From Candidatus Bathyarchaeota archaeon (lineage in GTDB: Archaea; Thermoproteota; Bathyarchaeia; Bathyarchaeales; Bathyarchaeaceae), in the NCBI GenBank assembly GCA_030615265.1, contig JAUWZP010000005.1:1-47833 (forward strand): DNA of 47,833 bases, given 5' to 3'. The position numbers and the translations under genes are program-made. Within the stretch, counting starts at the first letter, position 1. Each line of letters begins with the position of its first letter. A model generated the notes under the pieces. That model made no database searches. It was given only the letters and a program-made list of their open reading frames with translations, and was not told the origin of the DNA. Shown piece by piece: positions 14,488-22,265 of the stretch.

Positions 14488-14522
14488 CTTTACTCACCGC
14501 ATTGTTATCGCTTGTCAGGCTG

Positions 14523-15503
14523 TTAAGGTAGTTTAGGCATGACGAGATCGGCAATGTCGACGCTGTAGTCATAAATCCTGTTCATGGAGGAAGCCACAGC
14601 CAAGACGTGGGGAGCCAACTCGTACGCCTGAGACCGCAAAAAGGTTTCAATCTGATTGTACCCATCAGCCAAAGCTTGCCGTTCGTTTCTAACGGCCTCC
14701 GCAACCACGACATCACGAGAAAACACAGCTTTCAACGCCTTTTCATGAGCATCAAAAGCGATTCTGTGAACCTTCAAAAGCAGTTGCGCCAACTCCTTCG
14801 CCACGGAGACACCTTCTAATCTTACTACGAATTCAGCAACCTGCACCGACTGGTCGCCAATAGCCTCAACAAAAGTCGCAATCAAACGATAATCTAAACA
14901 ATCAATAGGAAGAATGCCTAGCTTTTCGCTTAAGCTGGGATTCTGAATAACCGTCCGCAAAATCCGCACAAGCAGAAAGTAGAGCCTATTCACCTCATTG
15001 TCCCGTGCAATCACATTCTTAGCCAGCTGCGCGTCACTTTCGATCAGCGCGGTGAAAGCATCCCGATGCATGCTTGAGGCAATAGAATACTCCCGCCGAA
15101 GAATCTTGCTAGGCGGAAACGCAGAAGGCTCCAATAGACATTGCAAAACAATCTTGGCATAGTCTTCTTCAATAATCTCCAAGCCGATCAAACGACTTGA
15201 AGCCTGCTTAATTCGTTCGCGGTCGCCCGTGCTTATGCGATCTTTAGCCTCAACTCGGATAATGTCGTAGCCAAGCAGGTACTTGCCAACAATTTCACGG
15301 TCAACAAAAGGCGTTGGCTTAATCACAACCATCTGAGGTGCATGTTCAACATTGTATTTAGCATCAATGACAAGTCTTCCATTAGTTGTTTCGGAAATAG
15401 CTACGAGAGAGCTACGCTCAAGCCCTTTACGCAGGGCCCATTTCTTGGGCAAACAAACAAAGAAGGTGCCGCCACCTGTTCGCTGGACTCTACGAAACTC
15501 CAT
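14523..15503 (-). CDS. AbrB/SpoVT - PhoU domain regulator (phosphate signalling type)
   Basis: A 326-residue protein. Residues 1-48 are an AbrB-type swapped-hairpin DNA-binding domain (EFRRVQRTGGGTFFVCLPKKWA). Residues about 115-326 form two PhoU-like three-helix repeats (for example RDAFTALIESDAQLAKNVIARDNEVNRLYFLLVR and the parallel AFDAHEKALKAVFSRDVVVAEAVRNE). Such archaeal AbrB-PhoU proteins are thought to link phosphate or metal status to transcription. ATG 15503 is used; an upstream in-frame ATG gives a hydrophobic 40-residue leader unlike the family. A TTTATTTAG promoter-like element lies about 40 bases upstream. No Pst transporter genes lie nearby. Confidence 0.82.
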   Translation of the reverse strand: MEFRRVQRTGGGTFFVCLPKKWALRKGLERSSLVAISETTNGRLVIDAKYNVEHAPQMVVIKPTPFVDREIVGKYLLGYDIIRVEAKDRISTGDRERIKQASSRLIGLEIIEEDYAKIVLQCLLEPSAFPPSKILRREYSIASSMHRDAFTALIESDAQLAKNVIARDNEVNRLYFLLVRILRTVIQNPSLSEKLGILPIDCLDYRLIATFVEAIGDQSVQVAEFVVRLEGVSVAKELAQLLLKVHRIAFDAHEKALKAVFSRDVVVAEAVRNERQALADGYNQIETFLRSQAYELAPHVLAVASSMNRIYDYSVDIADLVMPKLP

Positions 15504-15711
15504 ATAGACCACACCATTCAAACTATGAATACATCTAAATAAAGCTGTCTTTGTACATATAGAACTATTTTCGCTTCCTAAATATTTGAATATTAGCGAC
15601 AGTTGCAAAGTAGTCGAAGCCAATTCGCCCAGCTCGCATGCTTCATCAACAGCTCTTGCAGTGCGCCCGCAGTGGAACCTTTTAAAGTCAGATACTTAAA
15701 ACTACTTTAGG

Positions 15712-16431
15712 GTGCAGGAATTGGTTCTGCCAGCTAAAATCTTCGAAATAAAAGAAGAAGCTGACCTTGGGTTGCTGGTCGGGAAGCTCAAGGATTTCCG
15801 TGAAGAAGAGCTTTACCAGACTCAAGATGGAGAAAACATAAATCTGGTAACAGAAATCTTAGACCTGAAACTGAAAGAGGGCTCGATATCAGGTGTTTTC
15901 AGCAAGGATTTTGTGCGCAGACGTTTTTACAAGCGTAAGTTAATTGAAAACCCGGTTACAGAGGAATCCCCTTTTTGGATTAAACCTTTCAATGGTAGAG
16001 TTTTCATCATCGTGTCGGCGCCATCTGTAGCCCGAGGGGTAAAGAAGTTATTAACAAACTACATAGCGAATAAGCTCAGCAAGGTTCTGTTCATAACACC
16101 GCACGCGGTTGTCGAAGTGGCAATCTCTCACAGGACTCTGAAGGAGCTTCATGAGTCGAACCCACAGGCGACGAGACTCATATGGTTTGACAATGTCGAC
16201 ATACCTGGTGTAGAAAAGCTTTGTCTAGCGGGACCCGATCTTGCTGACACCAAGCTATATCACGATTATCTTGAACACGGGAAGATCTGGTACGTTGTAT
16301 TTGAAGCTCAAAAGCGCGGAATTATGGTTGGAATTGCAAGGAATTGTGTAATAACACTCTTCAGCAAAAGCACGATCGAAGAGTTCATAGATTACATCGT
16401 AAAAGACTTCTTAATGCTCATTGAAAAATAG
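15712..16431 (+). CDS. Conserved hypothetical alpha/beta protein
   Basis: A 239-residue soluble protein. It contains VFIIVSAPSVARGVKKLLTN, then SKVLFITPHAVVEVAI, RLIWFDNVDIPGVEKLCL and GKIWYVVFEAQKRG, alternating strands and helices, with a helical C-terminus (IDYIVKDFLMLIEK). No catalytic motif is evident and I do not recognise the family. GTG 15712 lies about 33 bases after a TTTTAAA box, consistent with a leaderless start. It is divergent from the AbrB-PhoU gene and separated by 132 bp from the DUF429 gene. Confidence 0.7.
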   Translation: MQELVLPAKIFEIKEEADLGLLVGKLKDFREEELYQTQDGENINLVTEILDLKLKEGSISGVFSKDFVRRRFYKRKLIENPVTEESPFWIKPFNGRVFIIVSAPSVARGVKKLLTNYIANKLSKVLFITPHAVVEVAISHRTLKELHESNPQATRLIWFDNVDIPGVEKLCLAGPDLADTKLYHDYLEHGKIWYVVFEAQKRGIMVGIARNCVITLFSKSTIEEFIDYIVKDFLMLIEK

Positions 16432-16563
16432 CGCCAAACTATGGGCGCGTGCAAACAGAAAAAACGAATGTGCAGGGAAACATCTTCACTTCCGATTCAT
16501 GCATCCAAATGGAAATATATGTTTAAAGATTCTAGTTAAGAATCTAATCGTACAGGCACACCT

Positions 16564-17175
16564 ATGAAATCACAGAAGGATAGAGCCAAGAAATTGCAGG
16601 AACACGTCATAGTCGGAATCGACCTAGCTGGAAAAGCCATCAATCCAACAGGGTGGGCTCTGCTAAGAGATAAGCAGGTCCAAGCTTGCCAATTATTCAC
16701 AACAGAGGAAATCTTAGCTAAAACCCTAGACTGTTCACCTACACTTGTCGCCATAGATGCCCCTCTAGCCTTGCCAAAAAAGAATATCATGCGAGAGGCT
16801 GACAGACAAATGCATAAGCTCGGATATCCCGTGTTTCCCCCTCGCTTCCAAAGCATGAAATCTCTCACCCTGCGAGCACTAAGAATCGCAAAAAAACTAA
16901 AAGACAGAAATATCCATGTAATAGAAGTTCATCCCACATCAACTCGAAAAGCCCTTGGAATACCAACCAAGAACTGGGAGCGCATTCAAGAAATCCTCCT
17001 ACAGCTTGGATGCAAAGGAGACATAGAGAAGCGAACATTAACGCCACATGAAATCGACGCAATCACAGCGGCTTTCACAGCGGATCTCCACATAAATGGG
17101 AAGACAAAACTAGTAGGAGACCCAAAAGAAGGCTATATTGTGATTCCACTCAAAAATGACTGGAAGAGGCTATGA
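16564..17175 (+). CDS. DUF429 protein (predicted RNase H-fold nuclease), cotranscribed with DP1
   Basis: A 203-residue protein: HVIVGIDLAGK at the first strand (Asp), then TLVAIDAPLALP, READRQMHKLGYPVFPPRF, IHVIEVHPTSTRKALG and HEIDAITAAFTADL. The strand-1 Asp, the Asp-Ala-Pro turn, Glu-x-His-Pro and the late Asp-Ala fit DUF429, predicted to have an RNase H-like nuclease fold. Its function is not established. A TATATGTTTAAAG promoter-like stretch lies near 16515. Its stop overlaps the start of the PolD small subunit by 4 bases (ATGA), so it is coupled to replication. Confidence 0.82.
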   Translation: MKSQKDRAKKLQEHVIVGIDLAGKAINPTGWALLRDKQVQACQLFTTEEILAKTLDCSPTLVAIDAPLALPKKNIMREADRQMHKLGYPVFPPRFQSMKSLTLRALRIAKKLKDRNIHVIEVHPTSTRKALGIPTKNWERIQEILLQLGCKGDIEKRTLTPHEIDAITAAFTADLHINGKTKLVGDPKEGYIVIPLKNDWKRL

Positions 17176-18722
17176 CCGTGAGCGAACTCCTTCAAAAAGC
17201 CGTTTACACAGCCCTCGAAGCAGGATACCAACTCGACAAAGAGGCCTTCAACTTCTTAGAGAAACTCTCCAAAACAGAAGACCCAACCATAATAGTTGAA
17301 AAAGCCGTCAAAAAAGCCCAAACTCTTTCTCAAAAACCACTGTTTATTGGTCGTAGCCTCATAGAGGAACTGCTAACCGAAGAAACTAAAAAGCCAGCGG
17401 CACCCGCAGCGCCCATATCGACTGCTCCTTTAGAAACCAAGAAAACAGCTTTTCACCCATATGCAAAAGAGATTGCCCCGGATATCAAGGTGATTCAGGA
17501 TCCTACAAAAGAAGCCTGCACGACGGGTTCAATTGAAGATTATCTGAAATATTTCCGAGACCGTTTTAGAAGACTGGAGAAGATTTTGAGGCGGAGAATA
17601 GACATTAAAGGCGCCATGCCGATTTCAGAAGCGTTAAAGGCACCGAGAAATTCCAAGGTTAAGGTCATCGGTATTCTTACAGAGAAGAGAGAATCTAAAC
17701 AAAGAATCTTCTTCAAGATCGAAGACATGAACGCCGCTGCCACCGTGTTTATGCCTCAAAACATAAAGGAAAAGATTCGGGTAAAAACCCAAATGTTGCT
17801 TCTAGACCAAGTTGTCTGCGTCATGGCAGTTAAGGGCCGAAATGATTTGCTTGTGTTAGAAGATGTGCTCTTCCCAGATGTGCCCCTGAGAACTCCGCGC
17901 AAAGCGTCAATTCCAGTTTATGCAGCTTTAATATCAGATTTACATGTCGGCAGTAAGCTGTTTATGCGAGAGGAATTCAACCGATTTCTACTGTGGCTGA
18001 ACGGTAAACTCGGAAACGCCTACCAAAGAGAAGTGGCGGGAAAAATAAAGTATGTTATCATTGCCGGCGACATCGTAGACGGTATAGGAGTATATCCGGG
18101 GCAAACAAAAGAACTGGCAATCACAGACATTTACCAGCAATACGACATGGCTTCAAAATTTATTGAACAGATCCCAGACTACATCGAATTGATTATCATA
18201 CCTGGAAACCATGATGCTTCCAGAAAAGCGTTGCCTCAACCAGCAATACCAAAAGAATATGCTGAAAGCATCTATAATGTGAGAAAGGTGCATTCTCTTG
18301 GCAACCCATGCGTAATGAGTCTTCATGATGTGGAGCTACTTGTTTATCATGGTCGTAGCCTAGACGATATCATTTCAACCGCCCCTAACCAGAGTTTTAT
18401 GAACCCAGAAAAAGCAATGAAACTCCTTCTGCAATGTAGGCACCTCGCGCCCATTTATGGACAGAAAACCCCCATTTCACCGGAAAACAGAGACTTCATG
18501 GTTATAGAGCGTGTCCCTGACATCTTCCACACAGGCCACATTCACGTAGAGAAGCACGAGAGTTACAGAGGAGTTCTGTTGGTGAACTCTGGCGCTTGGC
18601 AAGAGCAGACCACGTTTCAAAAGAAAATGGGCGTAAAACCTACGCCGGGAATTGTGCCAATTGTAGACTTACAGACTTCGCAAGTCTTTTCTGTGAACTT
18701 TAAGTCAGCCACACTAGACTAG
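17172..18722 (+). CDS. polB: DNA polymerase D small subunit DP1 (3'-5' exonuclease)
   Basis: A 516-residue protein. The N-terminal helical part (1-50) and a Pro/Ala-rich linker (about 70-95) are followed by an OB fold (about 155-240) and the calcineurin-like phosphoesterase (about 250-500). All metal motifs are intact: ISDLHVGS, IAGDIVDG, IPGNHDASRKA, and FHTGHIHVEKH. DP1 is the proofreading subunit of PolD, the main replicative polymerase in most non-crenarchaeal archaea. The start ATG 17172 overlaps the DUF429 stop. The large subunit DP2 is encoded about 10.7 kb away at 29.4-32.8 kb. It ends 13 bp from the convergent orc1. Confidence 0.95.
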   Translation: MTVSELLQKAVYTALEAGYQLDKEAFNFLEKLSKTEDPTIIVEKAVKKAQTLSQKPLFIGRSLIEELLTEETKKPAAPAAPISTAPLETKKTAFHPYAKEIAPDIKVIQDPTKEACTTGSIEDYLKYFRDRFRRLEKILRRRIDIKGAMPISEALKAPRNSKVKVIGILTEKRESKQRIFFKIEDMNAAATVFMPQNIKEKIRVKTQMLLLDQVVCVMAVKGRNDLLVLEDVLFPDVPLRTPRKASIPVYAALISDLHVGSKLFMREEFNRFLLWLNGKLGNAYQREVAGKIKYVIIAGDIVDGIGVYPGQTKELAITDIYQQYDMASKFIEQIPDYIELIIIPGNHDASRKALPQPAIPKEYAESIYNVRKVHSLGNPCVMSLHDVELLVYHGRSLDDIISTAPNQSFMNPEKAMKLLLQCRHLAPIYGQKTPISPENRDFMVIERVPDIFHTGHIHVEKHESYRGVLLVNSGAWQEQTTFQKKMGVKPTPGIVPIVDLQTSQVFSVNFKSATLD

Positions 18723-18735
18723 GTGAAAGGCATTT

Positions 18736-19986
18736 TCAATGTCGAGTTTCAGAAATATCGATTAAGCATTTCGCTGTATACTTGATTAGACGCCCAAGTC
18801 TTTCATCGTCCATGAACACTCTTCTAATTACACCGCGCGGAACTCCTAAACGAATTTTTTTTGTTCTTCCATAGCGTCCCATGCTTACGACCTGTGTGTT
18901 CAGTAATCCAATCACATCTAATTCGTTGATTAAGCCGCTGACGCGTCTCTGGGTGAGCGGGGTTAAACCTGTTTGTTCACAGAGTTCACAGTAGATTTCG
19001 TAGATTTCGCCAGTAATAGCATGATGGATCTTAGCTTTCACTAGAAGGTAGACTCCGAAGAGAACAAGTTTAGAATGCACAGGAAGATTTTTCAGAGCTT
19101 CAACAACGCGGTCGTGTTCAATTCTTGTTTCTGCTAGTCGTATATGCTCTTCGGTTATGATTCTAACGCCTTTTCGTTCAGTCAACTCTCCGGCAACGCG
19201 AAGAAGGTCTAAGGCTCGTCTTGCATCACCGTGCTCTGCAGCAGCTAATGCGGCACAAAGGCTTACGGCACTATCGGATAGTACTCCGTTGAAGAAGGCT
19301 GATTTTGCGCGATCTAAGAGAATGTCCCGGAGTTCTGCGGCGTCGTAGGGTCTGAAAACAATTTCTTCTTCACTTAGTGAGCTTAAAACTCTTGGATCGA
19401 GAAAATCTTTGAATCTGAGGTCGTTGGAAATGCCTACAATTGAGGCCTTACCGAAACGGAGGGCCTCATTCACTCTTGTCAATTCATAGAGTAGCGTATC
19501 ACCACGAGTCTTCACGAGGGCATCAATTTCATCTAACACTGCAATGAAGATGCCGGTTTGTTTGTCCAAGCCTTTTTGGAACCGGTCAAAAACCTCTCCT
19601 AAAGCTAAACCTGTAAACGGAACCTTAACACCGAGAGCACAGCACAACGCGGAGAGAACCCTGTATTCTGTGCCAGCCCATCGATAGTTGACATAACAAA
19701 ATTCAACTGGGGAAGCGCACTCCTTGGCTTTTTGGCTTAACTTGCTCAGCACATATTTTACAACGGCAGTTTTACCTGTGCCAGTTTTACCATAAAGGAA
19801 GATGTTAGAGCAACGCACACCTTTGAGAACAGGAGCAACCGTCTCTCCCAAAGAACGGATTTGTTCTTCACGGTGAGGAAGTTTTTCAGGAATATAATCG
19901 TGTCTCAATAGTTCTCTATCTTTAAAAACGAGAGCACTTTTCAGAAAGCGATCAAATACTCCTTCTAACACAGTAGTTTCATTCAC
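18736..19986 (-). CDS. orc1: Orc1/Cdc6 replication initiator
   Basis: A 416-residue AAA+ protein: Walker A GKTGTGKTAVVKY (about 65-77), Walker B FIAVLDEIDALVKTRG (about 146-160), sensor 1 IVGISND, sensor 2 HGDARRALDLL, and a C-terminal winged helix (about 310-400). Orc1/Cdc6 binds ORB repeats at origins and loads MCM. The 768-bp non-coding region immediately upstream holds ORB-like repeats, so this gene sits beside its probable target origin, as in many archaea. Confidence 0.95.
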   Translation of the reverse strand: MNETTVLEGVFDRFLKSALVFKDRELLRHDYIPEKLPHREEQIRSLGETVAPVLKGVRCSNIFLYGKTGTGKTAVVKYVLSKLSQKAKECASPVEFCYVNYRWAGTEYRVLSALCCALGVKVPFTGLALGEVFDRFQKGLDKQTGIFIAVLDEIDALVKTRGDTLLYELTRVNEALRFGKASIVGISNDLRFKDFLDPRVLSSLSEEEIVFRPYDAAELRDILLDRAKSAFFNGVLSDSAVSLCAALAAAEHGDARRALDLLRVAGELTERKGVRIITEEHIRLAETRIEHDRVVEALKNLPVHSKLVLFGVYLLVKAKIHHAITGEIYEIYCELCEQTGLTPLTQRRVSGLINELDVIGLLNTQVVSMGRYGRTKKIRLGVPRGVIRRVFMDDERLGRLIKYTAKCLIDISETRH

Positions 19987-20156
19987 AGGTTTCTCTCTCC
20001 AAACTAAGTGAAATGCGACGCTCGAATTCAGCTAGAACAAACATAAGAACTCTCATACAAAAAACTAAACCAAAAACACTAGACCTTCAAGAGAAAATCT
20101 GCGAACAACAACTAGAAAGTGTATTGTTGAAATAAAACAGTGGAATGAGCCTCACA

Positions 20157-20178
20157 CCCCCCTATTTCGTGTGGAGAG
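20157..20178 (-). promoter_or_regulatory. ORB-like element 1
   Basis: On the minus strand the sequence reads CTCTCCACACGAAAT, then a run of six G. It matches the archaeal origin recognition box layout (TCCA...GAAA...GGGG) and points toward orc1. Confidence 0.55.
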
Positions 20179-20337
20179 CCTCTGATACTTTGAGGATGAT
20201 ATATTATTTTCTTATAAGAAAGAGCCTCTAATTGTTACAACGAAAATTTTTATTTATCTATTGTCCTTAAACACTTTGTAGTAACTGTCGAAATTTGTTG
20301 CAATTATATCATTTTTGTGTCTTCCTACAGTGTTAGC

Positions 20338-20360
20338 TTTCAGTGGAAAGAGAGGGGTGA
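20338..20360 (+). promoter_or_regulatory. ORB-like element 2 (best match)
   Basis: TTTCAGTGGAAAGAGAGGGG on the plus strand, followed by TGA. The CAGTGGAAA core plus GGGG run is close to the known ORB consensus (TCCAGTGGAAAC..A.GGGG), here with a TTC for TCC change. Confidence 0.6.
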
Positions 20361-20544
20361 GGGTCTGTCCTTCCCTCCTCTTCTTTCCTTTATTATGGTA
20401 TGTAGAATTCTCTGAGCATTAACATAACAGCGATAATCAGGCGACTTCTCTGTAAACACTTGTGAAGTGAGCCTTCGATTCCTCTGTTTTCACCCTTTTT
20501 TGTAGATCCACACGCGTTTCCTGGGTCTTTCAACCAGCCGCATG

Positions 20545-20568
20545 ACCCCTGCGTTTCTTGTGGAGAAA
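20545..20568 (-). promoter_or_regulatory. ORB-like element 3
   Basis: On the minus strand TTCTCCACAAGAAACGCAGG, then GGT. It shares CTCCACA.GAAA with element 1 and GAAACG..GGGG with the general ORB consensus. Confidence 0.6.
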
Positions 20569-20754
20569 GGAAAGCGAAATGATCTCATCTGTATTTGATC
20601 AGATATCCCCTGAGTGAACTCTGTGAAATTAAATAGCCACAGAAATTACTGATTTTTAGGTTTTGCGCATATTTTAAACGTTTCACAACCTACAGCTTCA
20701 CCGTAAACTCTATAATGTGTGAACTGTAAACTGTCTAGAGGTTAGGATATCCTG

Positions 20755-21180
20755 ATGCCAGTAAAGAAGATGCGTGTCGAAGTATTCGATGGTAGCGGCA
20801 ATCGTTACACTGTAACTTTTGAAGGAAATGTAACCAGAGAAAAGGCCATTCGACTTCTTGACCTAGTCGAGTTGCTCGGGGGCATGCCAAGCGTTAATCC
20901 TAACCTTGAAGAAACAACTTCAGCATACTCTAAGTTTGACAAGCTGCGGTCAATACTTGATAAACACTTCCCAATCGTGTGGTTCTCTTCCAGGGACGCT
21001 CAACTTGTTTATGAACAGGCATTTAAAGAACCCATCAGCCTAAGTACGGTTTCCACTTATTTGTCTCGGATGGTTGACCGCGAGGTTCTCTTGAAGAGTG
21101 GAGCCTCCAACCGCAGGCGCTATAGAGCAATGACTAAACTGTCTCAGAGTACACTGAGTTCTATGAAAGGTAATAAATAG
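20755..21180 (+). CDS. Winged-helix protein preceding nurA-herA
   Basis: A 141-residue protein. Residues 1-40 form a beta-hairpin-rich region (MRVEVFDGSGNRYTVTFEGN). Residues 60-130 are a winged helix: KLRSILDKHFPIVWFSSRDA, SLSTVSTYLSRMVDREVLLK (recognition helix and turn) and a wing NRRRYRAM. A perfect palindrome AGGATATCCT (20743-20752) lies just before ATG 20755 and overlaps the presumed SD, a possible autoregulatory site. It is 67 bp from nurA on the same strand, so it may regulate or assist the NurA-HerA machine or act at the adjacent origin. Function inferred from position only. Confidence 0.68.
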   Translation: MPVKKMRVEVFDGSGNRYTVTFEGNVTREKAIRLLDLVELLGGMPSVNPNLEETTSAYSKFDKLRSILDKHFPIVWFSSRDAQLVYEQAFKEPISLSTVSTYLSRMVDREVLLKSGASNRRRYRAMTKLSQSTLSSMKGNK

Positions 21181-21247
21181 CAACCAATGTCAAAGATAAA
21201 CGGGTTGTTTAGGTTACAAATGGCCTCTTTCGAAGAGGTAGGAAGAT

Positions 21248-22261
21248 TTGAGCGAATTAAATGATGACTTGAAGTCCTTGGTTCGGACACTTAAAGATTA
21301 CGTGGATAACGGGACTCTCAACGGCTCTGCAGTGGACATGAAGGAACCTAAGTCCATTTCATATTTTCCTGAACTCAAAAAACCCCTGGACTTTCTAAAG
21401 TCTTTTGAGGGAAAATTTGTTGCTGTTGATTGTTCTACCAAACCATTAATGAGAGGTAACCGTTTCGGAGTTTATCTGCTCCGAGTTGCTTATGCCTCCG
21501 TAAATCCTAGCGAAAAAGAAAACTCGGTAACATGGGGACCATGTCCACTGCAAGAAAGAATCTGCGCCGCAAAGGGAGACGAAATTGCAAGAAGACGGCA
21601 ATTAGAACGCCTCAGGTTTGAATATGAGAGCGAATTAGCCGAAACACTGCTTTCACAATTGAACTCGTCGGATTATTTGCTTCTTGATGGTATAAGCTAT
21701 TTTGGGAGACCAGAAGATAGAAGATTTGCCTTGGCTCTCTACGAAAAAGCTCGTAGGAAAAGCCTCAATTTTCTGGCGATTTCAAAGAACTCTCCAAGTC
21801 TGTTCGATGACAAAGGAAGAGATTTAATAGCGCAGATTGCAGTGGACATGTCCACTGCAACAGCGTGGGTTTATCACCCTATCGAGGAATTGAAAGCTAA
21901 TCCTCACAAAAATCGTTTCGGCGACGGATCTCTCGTAAAACTTAACCCCGAGTCATTCCGTATTTTCCGATGCGACATCATGGATTACTTGACAGAAGGA
22001 AATATGATGCAGCTGCTTTCACCTTTAACATCCATTTCTGGAGACCCTCGATGTTTAGGATATCCCGTATCTCTCTTTCTGGCTCATAATTTTGCTAAAG
22101 TGGATTCTGAAGCGAAACTGTTGTATTACCGAGATTTAGTAGAGGAAGCCTTAGCTGATGTTGATGAGGAATTGTTAAAATTCCTCAAGTTTGAGGAGGC
22201 TCTTAGTAATTTTAGAAGTGAATTGTATGGACGGAAATATCCATGGGAATTGAAGGGGTAG
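21248..22261 (+). CDS. nurA: NurA 5'-3' nuclease
   Basis: A 337-residue protein. The NurA core begins with FVAVDCSTKPLMRGNRFGVY (first catalytic Asp) and continues with YLLLDGISYFG (second Asp), FLAISKNSPSLFDDKGRDLI and, late, SLFLAHNFAKVD. NurA resects DNA ends together with the HerA helicase in archaeal homologous recombination. The start is TTG 21248 with GAGGTAGGAAGA immediately upstream. herA starts four bases after its stop, so the two proteins are made together. Mre11 and Rad50, commonly in the same operon, are not in this window. Confidence 0.85.
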   Translation: MSELNDDLKSLVRTLKDYVDNGTLNGSAVDMKEPKSISYFPELKKPLDFLKSFEGKFVAVDCSTKPLMRGNRFGVYLLRVAYASVNPSEKENSVTWGPCPLQERICAAKGDEIARRRQLERLRFEYESELAETLLSQLNSSDYLLLDGISYFGRPEDRRFALALYEKARRKSLNFLAISKNSPSLFDDKGRDLIAQIAVDMSTATAWVYHPIEELKANPHKNRFGDGSLVKLNPESFRIFRCDIMDYLTEGNMMQLLSPLTSISGDPRCLGYPVSLFLAHNFAKVDSEAKLLYYRDLVEEALADVDEELLKFLKFEEALSNFRSELYGRKYPWELKG

Positions 22262-22265
22262 AAAT

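Larger units (their letters stand above)
19987..20754. other. Putative replication origin (oriC) with ORB-like repeats and AT-rich core
   Basis: This is the longest non-coding region in the window, between orc1/cdc6 and the wHTH-nurA-herA group. It contains at least three sequences of the ORB type (a Cys-C-A/GAAA block followed by a G-run; listed separately), one weaker copy near 20605-20628 (minus strand, ending CTCAGGGGAT), and isolated halves CAGTGGAA (20138-20145) and TCCACACG (20507-20514). An AT-rich stretch (about 20190-20335) lies between the two best-spaced ORBs and could be the unwinding element. It also must contain promoters for orc1 and for the gene at 20755 (TATTTTAAAC near 20667). 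No ORF or RNA gene is evident. Confidence 0.68.

Noticed and set aside
15061-15080. ATGCATGC in the AbrB-PhoU coding region as another TGCATGCATG copy
   Set aside because: It is only an 8-base partial match inside a gene and lacks the full 10-mer.
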